Source: Meghimatium bilineatum
Lineage: Eukaryota; Mollusca; Gastropoda; Stylommatophora; Philomycidae
Reading direction: 5' to 3'
Length of the DNA stretch: 64,000 nt
Assembly (NCBI GenBank): GCA_034231615.1
Contig: CM067310.1
Location: 4,784,010-4,848,009, forward strand
Shown: piece by piece, positions 53,665 through 63,400 of the stretch
Numbering within the stretch: position 1 is the first letter of the stretch
How the letters are laid out: each line of letters begins with the position of its first letter
Made by a program: the position numbers and the translations under genes
Notes under the pieces: model-generated
Databases searched by the model: none
The model's input: the letters and a program-made list of their open reading frames with translations, nothing else
Told to the model about the DNA's origin: nothing

Positions 53665-54285
53665 GGCTGTTTTTTGTACTGACGTAGTAGTTACATAACA
53701 TTTAATGTTTACAAAATGGTAGGGAGGCCTCACAGAATTATGTTTCTTATTATTTGCACGTTGAATATTTCACTCTAGCATGTTAACAGTACCAGCCAAG
53801 CGAAACCACTGCGCATTTTCACGGTTTACTGAAACCCCCAGCCATGACCAACCACTCATACAAGGCCATAGATATATTTTAATTATGGAAGGGGGTGGGG
53901 GTTACCTAAAAATAAAAATGACATCCGCCTGAGTTTGTGCCCAAATGCGTCTTTGTGTAACGATATTTTATGACATTGTGTAAAACAAATCGCCAGGAGA
54001 AGGGAGGTAGGGTGGATTCAACTTTTGGTTAGGTTTCTAAAACTGAAAGCTATTTTCTGATTTTCTCAACCCCACAAATCTCTCCTCACCTACATGTTTC
54101 CATGTATCATACTCAAAGATGCGAATTGTAATGTTTCTGGGTAGAAGGACATTGTCTCAAGGACGACTTACCCGTTTCAAATATTTTAGACCAGTATAGC
54201 TAAAACATTTATAGAAAACTCACTGTACAGAATAGGAACTCCGAGCGATGTTTGAGATCTTGGAATTTCTTACAACCACCTTTAT
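53665..54285. other. No recognised gene
   Basis: Unique sequence. CTCACTGTACAGAATAGGAA at 54220-54239 resembles an N4 end, nothing more. Confidence 0.45.
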
Positions 54286-54289
54286 ACAT

Positions 54290-55010
54290 TGTGTCACGGC
54301 ACATCTGGAAGTTGTTTGCAACCAACAAAATAATTTGTCATGGTGAATCTGGCAGTTGCTTACAACCAACTTAATACACGGTGTCACGGTGTATCTGACA
54401 GTTGCTTACAACCAACTTAATACACGGTGTCACGGCACATCTGGAAGTTGCTTGCAACCAACAAAATAATTTGTCACGGCACATCTGGCTGTTCCTTACA
54501 ACCAACTTAATACATTGTCTCACGGCACATCTGGCTGTTGCTTACAACCAACTTAATACATTGTCTCACGGCACATCTGGCTGTTGCTTGCAACCAACTT
54601 AATACATTGTCTCACCGCACATCTGGCTGTTGCTTACAACCACGATAATAAATTGTCTCACGGCACATCTGGCTGTTGCTTACAACCACGATAATAAATT
54701 GTCTCACGGCACATCTGGCTGTTGCTTACAACCACGATAATAAATTGTCTCACGGCACATCTGGCAGTTACTTACAACCAACATAATACATTGTCTCACG
54801 GCACATCTGGCTGTTACTTACAACCACGATAATAAATTGTGTCACGGCACATCTGGCTGTTACTTACAACCACGATAATAAATTGTGTCACGGCACATCT
54901 GGCTGTTGCTTACAACCACGATAATAAATTGTGTCACGGCACATCTGGCTGTTGCTTACAACCTACTTAATATATTGTGTCATATTATATCTGGCAGCTG
55001 TTTACAACCA
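54290..55010. repeat. About 46-bp minisatellite, 15-16 units
   Basis: Units with CACGGCACATCTGGCTGTTG and CTTACAACCACGATAATAAA or CAACTTAATACATT. The array is graded: CCAACTTAATACA at the left, CCACGATAATAAA at the right. Confidence 0.95.
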
Positions 55011-55104
55011 ACTCATTTCTTGACGTTGCATATAATTTAGAATATCATTGTATCTATAGAGTCGTGGCCAGTCACTTCCATTGTCATTCTCATACAACAA
55101 ATAT

Positions 55105-55385
55105 ATATTTCTTCTTCTGTGTCAGTTCTCATACTTTTGTAGATAAGCAGGCTATAGTTGGAAGACCGTAACACCTTCTGTCATTGTTTTTAGCTTAGGT
55201 GCAAGGTTTATGTCTTTATTCCTGACACATCCGACTTCAGCAAGGCTTTTGGTTATTTTCACCATCTAGGGATGGGACAGCCAACGCTACCTGCAAAACC
55301 TTACTAGTCATGTTTTACCACATTCACGGCAGGTAACCATGTCGTTGTCTTTGCTCCCCTTTCGGCCCCTGGGGCAACCACATAT
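55105..55385 (-). mobile_element. N1, diverged full-length copy
   Basis: CTTCTTCTGTGTCAGTTCTC (tail side), CCTGACACATCCGACTTCAG, GGGATGGGACAGCCAACGCT, TTTGCTCCCCTTTCGGCCCC. Confidence 0.82.
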
Positions 55386-55391
55386 GCCTAT

Positions 55392-55600
55392 TTCTTCTTT
55401 TACGCCTGCGTTAGTTCTCAAATCTCTGCAGATTATCAGGATGTAGTGGGAAGGACGAAATACACTGTGTCATTGTTTACATCTTAACTGCGATATCTGC
55501 ACCTTTCTGCTTGACACATCCTATTTCAGCATGTTTTTCGGAGAACTATGATACTATATAGTAGGATTTCTCAACATTTTCAGACAGCTAACACCACCCA
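55392..55600 (-). mobile_element. N1, second diverged copy in tandem
   Basis: TTTACGCCTGCGTTAGTTCT, GATTATCAGGATGTAGTGGG, GATATCTGCACCTTTCTG, TGACACATCCTATTTCAGCA. Directly follows the previous N1 in the same orientation; its 5' half is lost. Confidence 0.75.
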
Positions 55601-55770
55601 CATGTAATAGTGAGTGTGTGAGAATCACCCACGTGTAATAGTGAGTGTGTGAGAATCACCCACATGTAATAGTGAGTGTGTGAGAATCACCCACATGTAA
55701 TAGTGAGTGTGTGAGAATCACCCACATGTAATAGTGAGTGTGTGAGAATCACCCACATGTAATAATGAGT
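55592..55770. repeat. 31-bp minisatellite, five to six units
   Basis: Unit contains ACCCACATGTAATAGTGAGT and GTGTGAGAATC. Confidence 0.95.
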
Positions 55771-55874
55771 ATTCGAGCACGACCGTCACCACTAAGACCT
55801 GTTATCTTGGAATAACAACTTGACCGGACAGATGCCCTTATACGTCTTTCGGTTCGCTACTATACTTTGAGACG

Positions 55875-55990
55875 CCTTGGCTATTTCTGACATGCGATTC
55901 TAAGTATGTAAATAGTGACCAACTGAAACCCAAACAATAATCTACAACGTAAAAAATGTGATCATAATTAATTCAGTTGGGAGGTGTTTA
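55875..55990 (-). repeat. N4 dispersed repeat fragment
   Basis: GTATGTAAATAGTGACCAAC, AACAATAATCTACAACGT match N4. Confidence 0.6.
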
Positions 55991-56021
55991 TTCGAGAGGG
56001 TTCACTGTTCCAGCAACATAA

Positions 56022-56140
56022 CATATAATGAGTTAGATGATTAATGAGTTAGATGATTAATGAGTTAGATGATTAATGAGTTAGATGATTAATGAGTTAG
56101 ATGATTAATGAGTTAGATGATTAATGAGTTAGATGATAGA
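56022..56140. repeat. 16-bp minisatellite, seven units
   Basis: Perfect units of ATGAGTTAGATGATTA. Confidence 0.97.
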
Positions 56141-56229
56141 GAAACTGAAAGTAACAGTAAACTTGAATACTGGTCATATGAGAATCTTCATTGCACTGTA
56201 CATCACTCTACCACGTTCATTTACTCAAA

Positions 56230-57350
56230 TTTGCAAACACAGAAGATAGTTAGGCTATGTGTTTTAGTACAGTTTGAAGATAGTAACACTATTTGTTTTA
56301 GTTTGAACTACACAGTTTGAAGATTGTAACACTATTTGTTTTAGTTTGAACTACAAAGTTTGAAGATAGTAACACTATTTGTTTTAGTTTGAACTACACA
56401 GTTTGAAGATAGTAACACTATTTGTTTTAGTTTGAACTACACAGTTTGAAGATAGTAACACTATTTGTTTTAGTTTGAACTACACAATTTGAAGATTGTA
56501 ACACTATTTGTTTTAGTTTAGCCTACACAGTTTAAGATAGAAATACTATTTGTTTTAGTTTGAATTACTGTATATATATAATATCCACACAGGCCTAGAG
56601 ATACAATCAGAACACCAACAGGAAAATTCTGCAATAATTATGATGCAGAAATCCAGGCAATTAGTGTGGCAGCTAAAAAACTGCTGAACTCCAACTCTGA
56701 CCTACAGCCTGTGGTATTCCTGACAGATGCAAGGTCAGTGCTTCAAGCTCTCCAGTCTGGAAAACTAACAGACTTGAAAAACTACTTAGGGAATTGTCTT
56801 ACCAGTATAGGGTAACCATGCAGTGGATACCCTCTCACTGTGGAATACCAGGAAATGAAAAAGCAGACCAACTGGCTAAGGAAGGTGCTGCCGAAGACCA
56901 ACCAGATATACCAATCACCTACCATCAGAAAAAAACAGATGATCAAGTCAATAAGAAAGCCACAAACAACAACACAAGATGACTATCACATTATGAACAG
57001 ATCAGAACAAGTTATAATTCTACGTCTCAGAACAGGACACAACCGACTCCGCAGTCACATGTATACAAGGTTCAAGATTGGCAACACGGCCATGTGTACA
57101 TGTGGACAGGCAGCACAGAGTGCCAAACATATACTTCAAGAGTGTTCTGAGCATGAAACGCTGAGGCAGACATATTGGCCAGAGGACACAACACTGGAAT
57201 CAAAGCTCTATGGGACACTGTATGAACTACAAAAGACAGTGAGTTTTATTAAGGAGACAGAATTACAGATACAGACATGTTTCAAGTGAACGAAAGAAGA
57301 AGAAGAAGAAGTTTGAATTACAAAATTTGAAGATAGTAACACTGTTTCTT
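56230..57350. repeat. About 43-bp minisatellite split by LINE-I
   Basis: Units with GTTTGAAGATAGTAACACTA and TTTGTTTTAGTTTGAACTAC at 56270-56568; one further unit is at 57311-57352, after the LINE. Confidence 0.92.
56569..57310 (+). mobile_element. LINE-I, RNase H domain to 3' tail, best copy
   Basis: Plus strand: YDAEIQAISVAAKKLLNSNS (first conserved Asp/Glu), VVFLTDARSVLQALQSG (second Asp), MQWIPSHCGIPGNEKADQLA (His and last Asp), then LRLRTGHNRLRSHMYTRF, CTCGQAAQSAKHILQECSEH, LYGTLYELQKTV, ending CFK and stop at about 57287. Tail AACGAAAGAAGAAGAAGAAG. One stop near 56813 and a frame change near 56950 break it. Flanked by AGTTTGAATTAC on both sides (56557-56568; 57310-57321). The 5' reverse transcriptase is missing. 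Confidence 0.9.
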
Positions 57351-57354
57351 TTAG

Positions 57355-57455
57355 TTTGAACTAACAAGTTTGAACTAACAAGTTTGAACTAACAAGTTTG
57401 AACTAACAAGTTTGAACTAACAAGTTTGAACTAACAAGTTTGAATTGTAAATTGA
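57355..57455. repeat. 14-bp minisatellite, seven units
   Basis: Unit GTTTGAACTAACAA, apparently seeded by the last 43-bp unit. Confidence 0.95.
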
Positions 57456-57539
57456 ACTCGTGAACGTTTAGTGCTCGTGAGCACTATCTGGCAATACGTG
57501 AGAACCACATGTTTTACAAGAGCACCTGGCTGAGAACAC

Positions 57540-57660
57540 GGTCTCTATAAAATGGGACAGCGAACACAACCCTCACAACCTCCTTAGTCGTCTTCTACGA
57601 TATTCAATGTAGGTAATAGTATCTCTTTTATTTACTTCCCTTTCGAGCCTGGCAACTTAC
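57540..57660 (-). mobile_element. N1 5' fragment
   Basis: ATGGGACAGCGAACACAACC, AACCTCCTTAGTCGTCTTCT, TTCCCTTTCGAGCCTGGCAA. Confidence 0.65.
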
Positions 57661-58205
57661 ATTCTAGTTCTTGTAATCTTTATCCTGTACGACGACCACT
57701 CAGGCTGTCATGTAAGCAACAACGAAATTACAAAAAAATACACATACACAATTCATTGATAAGACAAGTGAATCATTAAAATATATTAAACATTTCAAAC
57801 CTGTCAACAGTACATCAGAATCTCATTTAACAAATGTATTCATTACCGCATGGCATGCTTACATAGATCGTACTGGAACAACATTCCCGCTGTTAACGTG
57901 TTGTATTTATACTCACTTGTTGTTATGTCATCCTTGCGAACATTTGGTACGCATCTAACTTTTCTCACAGAGTGTACTCCACGAACTAGTTTATCTCTAA
58001 CGCACGGTCTGCTGCCTATCTCACGCAACGCATGTATGGTGTATAGCTCACGCGTGAGAGATTTGTTGAAAAAATATGTTACTTATTAATGTTGATACAC
58101 ATGTGGTAACCTTCACTGATTCAAGTTTCGTAATATGTAACATCGGGGTATCTCCACAAACGACCACAGATCAATAATGGAAAAACTATTATATAAGATA
58201 CTCTA
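57661..58205. other. No recognised gene
   Basis: Nothing firm. A minus-strand stretch reading GVHSVRKVR resembles the end of SLC6 exon 4 by chance (see rejected). Confidence 0.45.
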
Positions 58206-58206
58206 G

Positions 58207-58378
58207 CAGTGGTTCTCGAACTTGTTTTACACGAGGTTCTAGTTTGTTACAAATTCATGTCTTTGATTATCTTTGTATATGAGGTCAAGCATGAAACAGG
58301 GTAATTACGTTTTGCTAATCAGTGGAAACATACATCACACACATAAATCGACGTTTTGACCACAAGGCCTTTATCAAG

Positions 58379-58380
<2 letters not shown>
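58207..58380. mobile_element. hAT-like end and GTCGAAACGTCG-type motif
   Basis: CAGTGGTTCTCGAACTTGTT at 58207 looks like a hAT terminus, without a partner. CGACGTTTTGACCACAAGGC plus CTTTATCAAG at 58349-58377 is the inverse of the motif at 36912. Confidence 0.4.

Positions 58381-58412
<32 letters not shown>
58381..58412. repeat. (AT)n microsatellite
   Basis: About 16 AT units, directly next to the TGATGA end of LINE-A. Confidence 0.97.
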
Positions 58413-58413
<1 letters not shown>

Positions 58414-59240
58414 TCAAGTGCCGTCTCCGCAACGAAGGTTGGCTGCAACGTATCTCCAACATCTCCTGTCTCTTGTCTTGGTGGTGCACTCTGCTAGACT
58501 GTAACCTGTCCATCGTGTAATGTTACTCTCCCACTTGTATCTCTGCCTACCTCTTGCTCGCCTCCCTTTGACTTTACCCTCAAGTAAGGTCTTCAAAAGG
58601 GTGTCATGTCTTTTAATGTGTCCAAAGTATTTTATTTGCCTGATCTTTATTTCTCTTAGTAGTTCTTTCTTCATATTAAGTGCTTTAGCACCTCTTTATT
58701 TGTTTTCTTCTCTTTCCATGATGTTCTCCCTATTCTTCTATATACCCACATTTCAAAGGCATCAATTCTGTCTTCTAATTGTTTATTTAGTGTCCATGTT
58801 TCTGAGCCATACATTAATATGGAATAGATGTAGCATTTTATAATTCTCATTGTTAACTTGTTTGTAATTTGTTTAGATATTAATAATTTCCTCATGTCAT
58901 TGAAGGTACTTTTAGCCATTCCTATTCTCCTTTTAACTTCTGTTTCACATCTGCCATCATATGTGACTATGTGTCCAAGATATTGATACTGTTTTACTTG
59001 GTGTAGTTTCTCTCCCTGTATGTTTATATTTACCTCCTGTTCTTCTGTGTCTTTGCTGATTATCATGGTTTTTGTTTTCTGAATGTTTATATCCAGTCCA
59101 TATTCATTACTTGATTTATTGACTTGATCTATTAGTCTTTGTAGTTCATGTTCACTTTCTGCTAAAAGAACAGTGTCATCTGCATTTCTAATGTTTTTTA
59201 TTATTTTCCCAGTGATCCTGAGTCCTGGTATTTCTTATAT
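58410..59240 (-). mobile_element. LINE-A RT, longest copy
   Basis: Minus strand: NADDTVLLAESEHELQRLID (59135-59195; the catalytic box is usually YADD or FADD, here Asn-Ala-Asp-Asp), EYGLDINIQKTKTMIIS, QYLGHIVTYDGRCETEV, SILMYGSETWTLNKQ, WVYRRIGRTSWKEKKTNKEV; a one-base frameshift after LK (near 58680), then KYFGHIKRHDTLLKTLLEGK to CGDGT and stop in TGATGA. Fingers and endonuclease are absent. Confidence 0.9.
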
Positions 59241-59444
59241 ATAAACAACGAGCAAGAACAACACAACTGAGGTTCACGTCAACAAAAAGTGAAGATGGCT
59301 GGAAGGATTGAAACGAGGTCAGTGGTGAAACAAACAAGAATTTTAAAAAACACAGCCATCTTCCATTAATTTTCCAATAATCTTTAATTAAAACGTGTGT
59401 TGATTCGATCTATTTAATAAAAGTAGCGCTGACCTGTGAAAATG

Positions 59445-59800
59445 TATATTGAGACATCAGTATTGCGGTTTTATAGAAGAACATTAAGAACCCCATGGAC
59501 AGATCAACCGCGTAATGAAGATATCTTGAAAGAAGTTAATTCAAAAAGAGAGCTGCTTAGCCGCATCAAATAGAGACAGTACACATGTATTGGACACAAC
59601 GTAGAAGAGCACAGATGGAATAGATTTTAACAACAGGCAAATTGAAGAGCAAGAGAGGTAGGGGGAGATCGAGAGAAGATGCTTGACAACCTATCGTTGT
59701 GACATGGGAAAACATAGCTATAGGAAATGATTGACACGCACGAAGAAGGCTGTGGAAAAGCTGATGTTCTTCTTCCATCACATGATGATGATGACCATTT
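59445..59800 (+). mobile_element. LINE-F RT C-terminal fragment
   Basis: Plus strand: RFYRRTLRTPWTDQPRNEDI then LKEVNSKRELLSRIK, stop, CIGHNVEEHRWN, KLKSKRGRGRSREDA, ending CACATGATGATGATGACC. A different family from LINE-A but the same 3' tail style. Confidence 0.8.
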
Positions 59801-59804
59801 GTTA

Positions 59805-60660
59805 CACCCACTTTTGAAAATTCAGTTAGAGTTATGTCCTTGTCTAATAGTTCGTAGATGGCTAATAAGCTCTACTCGAGCTGCAAATGTCGTTGGACAG
59901 TTCGGTCACGGAATGACCACTGTAGAAGGATTTTGGTATATCCGTGACTTTCTAGCTACTCTCCGCTGTATATCTGCTGCATTTCTCCTCTTTTCACAAG
60001 ATGATGTGCCCTTTTTGACAGTAGAACGACATGTAGATCTATTTCGTGCACGTTCTTCCCATGTATCGTGGTCTATTTCAAAAGCTTTCATTGAGGTATT
60101 TAACGAGTCCTTGTAGTGCTTCTTTCGACCACCTTGAGATCGTGTACCCTTCTCCCGCTCACCATAGAGAAGTATCTTTGACAGGCATACGTACTAAATG
60201 ACCTTCCCAACTAATCTGTGTCTGCATCTGGGTATTGTCAATGCTGGGGATACCAGCTCTATCAAAGACAGTGGTATCAGTAATCTTGTCTTGCCATCGG
60301 ATGTCCATAACTTTTCTGAGACAAGCTGTGTGAAAGTGATTGCGTTTCTTCACATGACATCTATACACAGTCCATGTTTCACTAGCGTATAACAGCACTG
60401 GAAGCACCACTGCTCTGTAAACTTTCAACTGAGTCTGTAGGTTATTGCTATTTCTACGCCAAACATTTGCGTACAATCTGCCAAAAGTGCTGCTTGCCTT
60501 GACGATCCTTGTATACACTTCATCATCACCGCTGGCATTTTGTGATAACGTACTACCTAGGTATGGGAATCTATTCACAACTTTCATTGCTACGCCATTT
60601 ACCTTTCTGCAGGGCTTAAACTGCTGTAGCTTACATAATGAACGTTTCAATATGTTGTTG
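59805..60660 (-). mobile_element. LINE-D RT C-terminal fragment
   Basis: Minus strand, 163 open codons at 60159-60650: FPYLGSTLSQNASGDDEVYT, VVLPVLLYASETWTVY, FHTACLRKVMDIRWQDKITD, SWEGHLVRMPVKDT. A second open piece follows (DHDTWEERARNRSTCRSTVK, 59906-60091) after a frame break. It meets LINE-F nearly head to head. Confidence 0.87.
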
Positions 60661-60859
60661 CTATAGAAGCAGACTACGTCATCACATAAACTTCAAAGTT
60701 ATTATATAGAACCGCTCTTTATAATTGAACACATTCAGCCACGTGACAGTCTCAGCTAGACTATTCGATAAAAACGCAGTTAATGTTATTCAATGACTAT
60801 GCTATTAACACACACTTTGAAAACAGTGCGACCGACATGACACTGGGGGAAAAAAAGCA

Positions 60860-60990
60860 CAGCTAGGAAGGCTGATAAACAACGCCACATGGCATAGAAG
60901 AAATGATTAATATCACACGAAATAGAAGACTATGGAAAGACATGATAACTAATGGAATGCAACATGGACAATAAGAAAAACGGGTAAAAG
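60860..60990 (+). mobile_element. LINE 3' terminal fragment
   Basis: EEMINITRNRRLWKDMITNG in one plus frame, the usual ending of LINE RT ORFs of the LINE-C type. Short. Confidence 0.6.
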
Positions 60991-60999
60991 TACAGATTA

Positions 61000-61364
61000 G
61001 TTCTTCACTGTGCTATAAATAGCACACTGTTGACAATTTTAACTATCCAACGTCATGGATTCCCGTGTAACACCAATCAAAATAATGGCTGCCGTGACGT
61101 CACATCCGACAATCACACAGTTCAAATCTAGACACAGACGAACTTATGCATAATCTGTTTGTTTTCCAATTTACACATTTTTTCCAATTTCCTATTATTT
61201 GTGGTGAGTGATCAGTATTTCTGCCGGAGTGAGGTGCGCGCACACATTAGAAATATTATTTCTAATCCTAACCTTACTCTAAGTACTTACCCGTAAGCTT
61301 GCCAAATCACACAACAAAGGTCAGGTAACACCTCGAAACTAGAACAAAGGTCACAGTGAAGAAC
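61000..61364. mobile_element. MITE with 13-bp TIRs and TA duplication, 365 bp
   Basis: GTTCTTCACTGTG at the left and CACAGTGAAGAAC at the right, perfect inverted repeats, each flanked outside by TA (60998-60999; 61365-61366), as in Tc1/mariner-type MITEs. An internal palindrome TGCTATAAATAGCA follows the left end. No ORF. Confidence 0.72.
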
Positions 61365-61389
61365 TATACTGTACTTGCGCCGAAGAACG

Positions 61390-61640
61390 CTGACCCGTGA
61401 TACTTGTCAGTAGAAGATCTCTAGAATTAATTAGAACTTCATTCGTGACGTTTTTTGATTGTAGTCATGGTTGTCGTCGGTCCCTATTTATAATCTTGGA
61501 GTCTCGTACCAAAAATAGTCGCGATCAACCAACGAAATCACGAAAATAATCACAATGGTCTTCTTTTCAGGTCATGTTTAAGTTTTCTGCTGAAAAGTCT
61601 TATAGTGCTGTCGAAGTACACACCGTGACGGCTGACTTCG
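61390..61640 (+). repeat. N4 dispersed repeat
   Basis: AGAACTTCATTCGTGACGTT, GGTCCCTATTTATAATCTTG, CAACCAACGAAATCACGAAA, AGGTCATGTTTAAGTTTTCT. Confidence 0.68.
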
Positions 61641-61929
61641 CGTTAATCTTTTTTATATGAATGTGTTTTATGATTAGGTAATGGCGGCATAAATATGAAT
61701 ACATTTGTAAGTAAATGATAAAAACTCTGGGAATTTCAATGACTATATAATGTATTGAGCTTATGAAACCTTCACAACACGAATCTTTTTCCGGTTGATT
61801 TCTATATACACCTTATTAAAAACATTTTGAAACAAGCGATCAAAAGTAACTTGGAAGGATTTAGATCTGTTAGACAGAAATTTATGCGTGACTTTCGAAA
61901 ACCTACCATAATAATTCTATCATGTCCGC

Positions 61930-62130
61930 CAGTCTCCAGTATAGGACTTGTGCACAGAACATGTAAACATGACGTGAAATGCCGATTTCGGTTATTTACA
62001 TGAATTTCATTGGTTGACAATGGCTCTAAGTTGTATAGAAATCAAAGTATATAAATAAGATAATAATTTAAAACGTTATGAATCTAGTTTTAATTAATTA
62101 TGTACAGAGGTCTTAGAGTACTGTCAAAGT
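61930..62130 (-). repeat. N4 dispersed repeat, inverted to the previous copy
   Basis: TGTGCACAGAACATGTAAAC, ATGACGTGAAA, AGTATATAAATAAG, then ATGTACAGAGGTCTTA, the inverse of TAAGACCTCTGTACA at 4168. Confidence 0.55.
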
Positions 62131-62184
62131 TCACGATTCAATCAAGTCTTTTGGGATATCATTTTGTTTATTCCGACACACACA

Positions 62185-62395
62185 CAAATCTAAGTTTCTA
62201 TCAAAAGGCCGTTATCAAGACTACGCGAACAATAAAACATACGAGCAAAAACGGCACTATTGAACTTTTATATCACATTGCTAAATGTGAAACATCTGCG
62301 CGTCAGCGTCAATAGTGACGTTCTTGATCGACGTTTTTTGTTTTTGCTGTGTGTGTAGTCTTAATAAAGGTATTTTGGTCGACACGTCGATGTGC
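62185..62395. repeat. Inverted pair of GTCGAAACGTCG-type motifs
   Basis: Left, inverse motif: TATCAAAAGGCCGTTATCAA (62199-62218). Right, direct motif: CTTAATAAAGGTATTTTGGT then CGACACGTCG (62360-62389). AAGACTAC beside the left arm pairs with GTAGTCTT beside the right arm. Confidence 0.55.
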
Positions 62396-62559
62396 GTATG
62401 CTTTATTATGTATCTTTCCTGTGGTTAGCACAACTTAATTACACTGGTCCAAGTTTCGCTTCTTGAATTTAAGTTTTACTGCTGTGATTACATATTACTG
62501 ATGTCAGTGCACAGCGGTTGTATAGGTAAAGGTGTGTTACATGGCAGCAACCTGCCGTC

Positions 62560-63045
62560 GGGGATGTTTGTTTGTTTTTCGTTCGCTCCATTGTAACCAT
62601 CACGGATATCCGTGCGATTTCCGCCGGGAGCGTGATTACGTTGTGCCACCGTTATGCGCCTTGTAGGCCTAGCACATCCGATTTCGGCATGCCTTGACAA
62701 TTCGGGTGGGCTACCCTTAGCCTGTGACAGCCTCTATATCTGTCTCCAGGCACGCGTAGCGGAGACTCTTCGCCCAGACGATGTTTTGCTCTCGTCTAAC
62801 TCGAACGAGGTGTTCCACTGTCTATGAACTTGCCTCGTGTAATTGGACGTGCTGTGCCTGTGCCCATTGGGTACCGAACCGTTTCTCATCCGTGAGCCTG
62901 GTTCCTTAAGGGGAAGAACTCAACAGAGGAGTTGGACCCTGGCTCTTTCGCCCTCTTAGCCGAGGTGTCATTCACTGACATCGTGTACCCCTTGTCCGAG
63001 TTCGAGTCTCACACCACGTGTTTGAGAGCAAGGCGTTCTACAGCT
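62560..63045 (-). mobile_element. N3 SINE-like element, second long copy
   Basis: TTTCCGCCGGGAGCGTGATT, TAGCACATCCGATTTCGGCA, CTCGAACGAGGTGTTCC, TGTGCCTGTGCCCATTGGGT, GAGAGCAAGGCGTTCT match 22768-23260. The tail side (TTTTTCGTTCGCTCC) has lost its TTC run. Confidence 0.82.
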
Positions 63046-63400
63046 GAGCGTCCTTGTCCCAATAGCGCCTGAGCCCATCAGGTACTGAACCCTTTCTCTC
63101 TTCAAGTGTATTTCCGGTGTAGGAAAACCTGACAGTAGAGTTGGGCCAGGGCTAAATCGTTGTCCCTTTTGTGCCTGAGCGAATCGAGTACGGAACCCTT
63201 TCTCTCTGCAAGTGTACTTCCGGTGTAGGAAACCTTGACAGTAGAGTTGGGCCACGACTACCATCGTTGTCCCTTTCTTGCCTACACCCATCGGGTACAG
63301 AACCCTTTCTCTTTGCAAGCATATTTCCGGTTTAGGAAGGCTCGACATTAGAGTTGGGTTAGGTCTTTTGCTTTACCAAACGCCGATGGATGGGCCTGGG
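63040..63400. repeat. About 112-bp tandem repeat derived from N3
   Basis: Three units containing GAACCCTTTCTCTC, GTGTATTTCCGGTGTAGGAA and AGTAGAGTTGGGCCA. The unit is related to the N3 segment at 62860-62945 (CCGAACCGTTTCTCATCC, AGAGGAGTTGGACC). Confidence 0.75.

Noticed and set aside
4668-57455. CRISPR arrays
   Set aside because: The many direct repeats are head-to-tail minisatellites without unique spacers, in a spliced animal genome.
57843-58028. Possible duplicated SLC6 exon (GVHSVRKVR resembles the GVHSVGK end of exon 4)
   Set aside because: The similarity covers about nine residues only; the upstream residues do not resemble TM4 and no acceptor or frame supports it.
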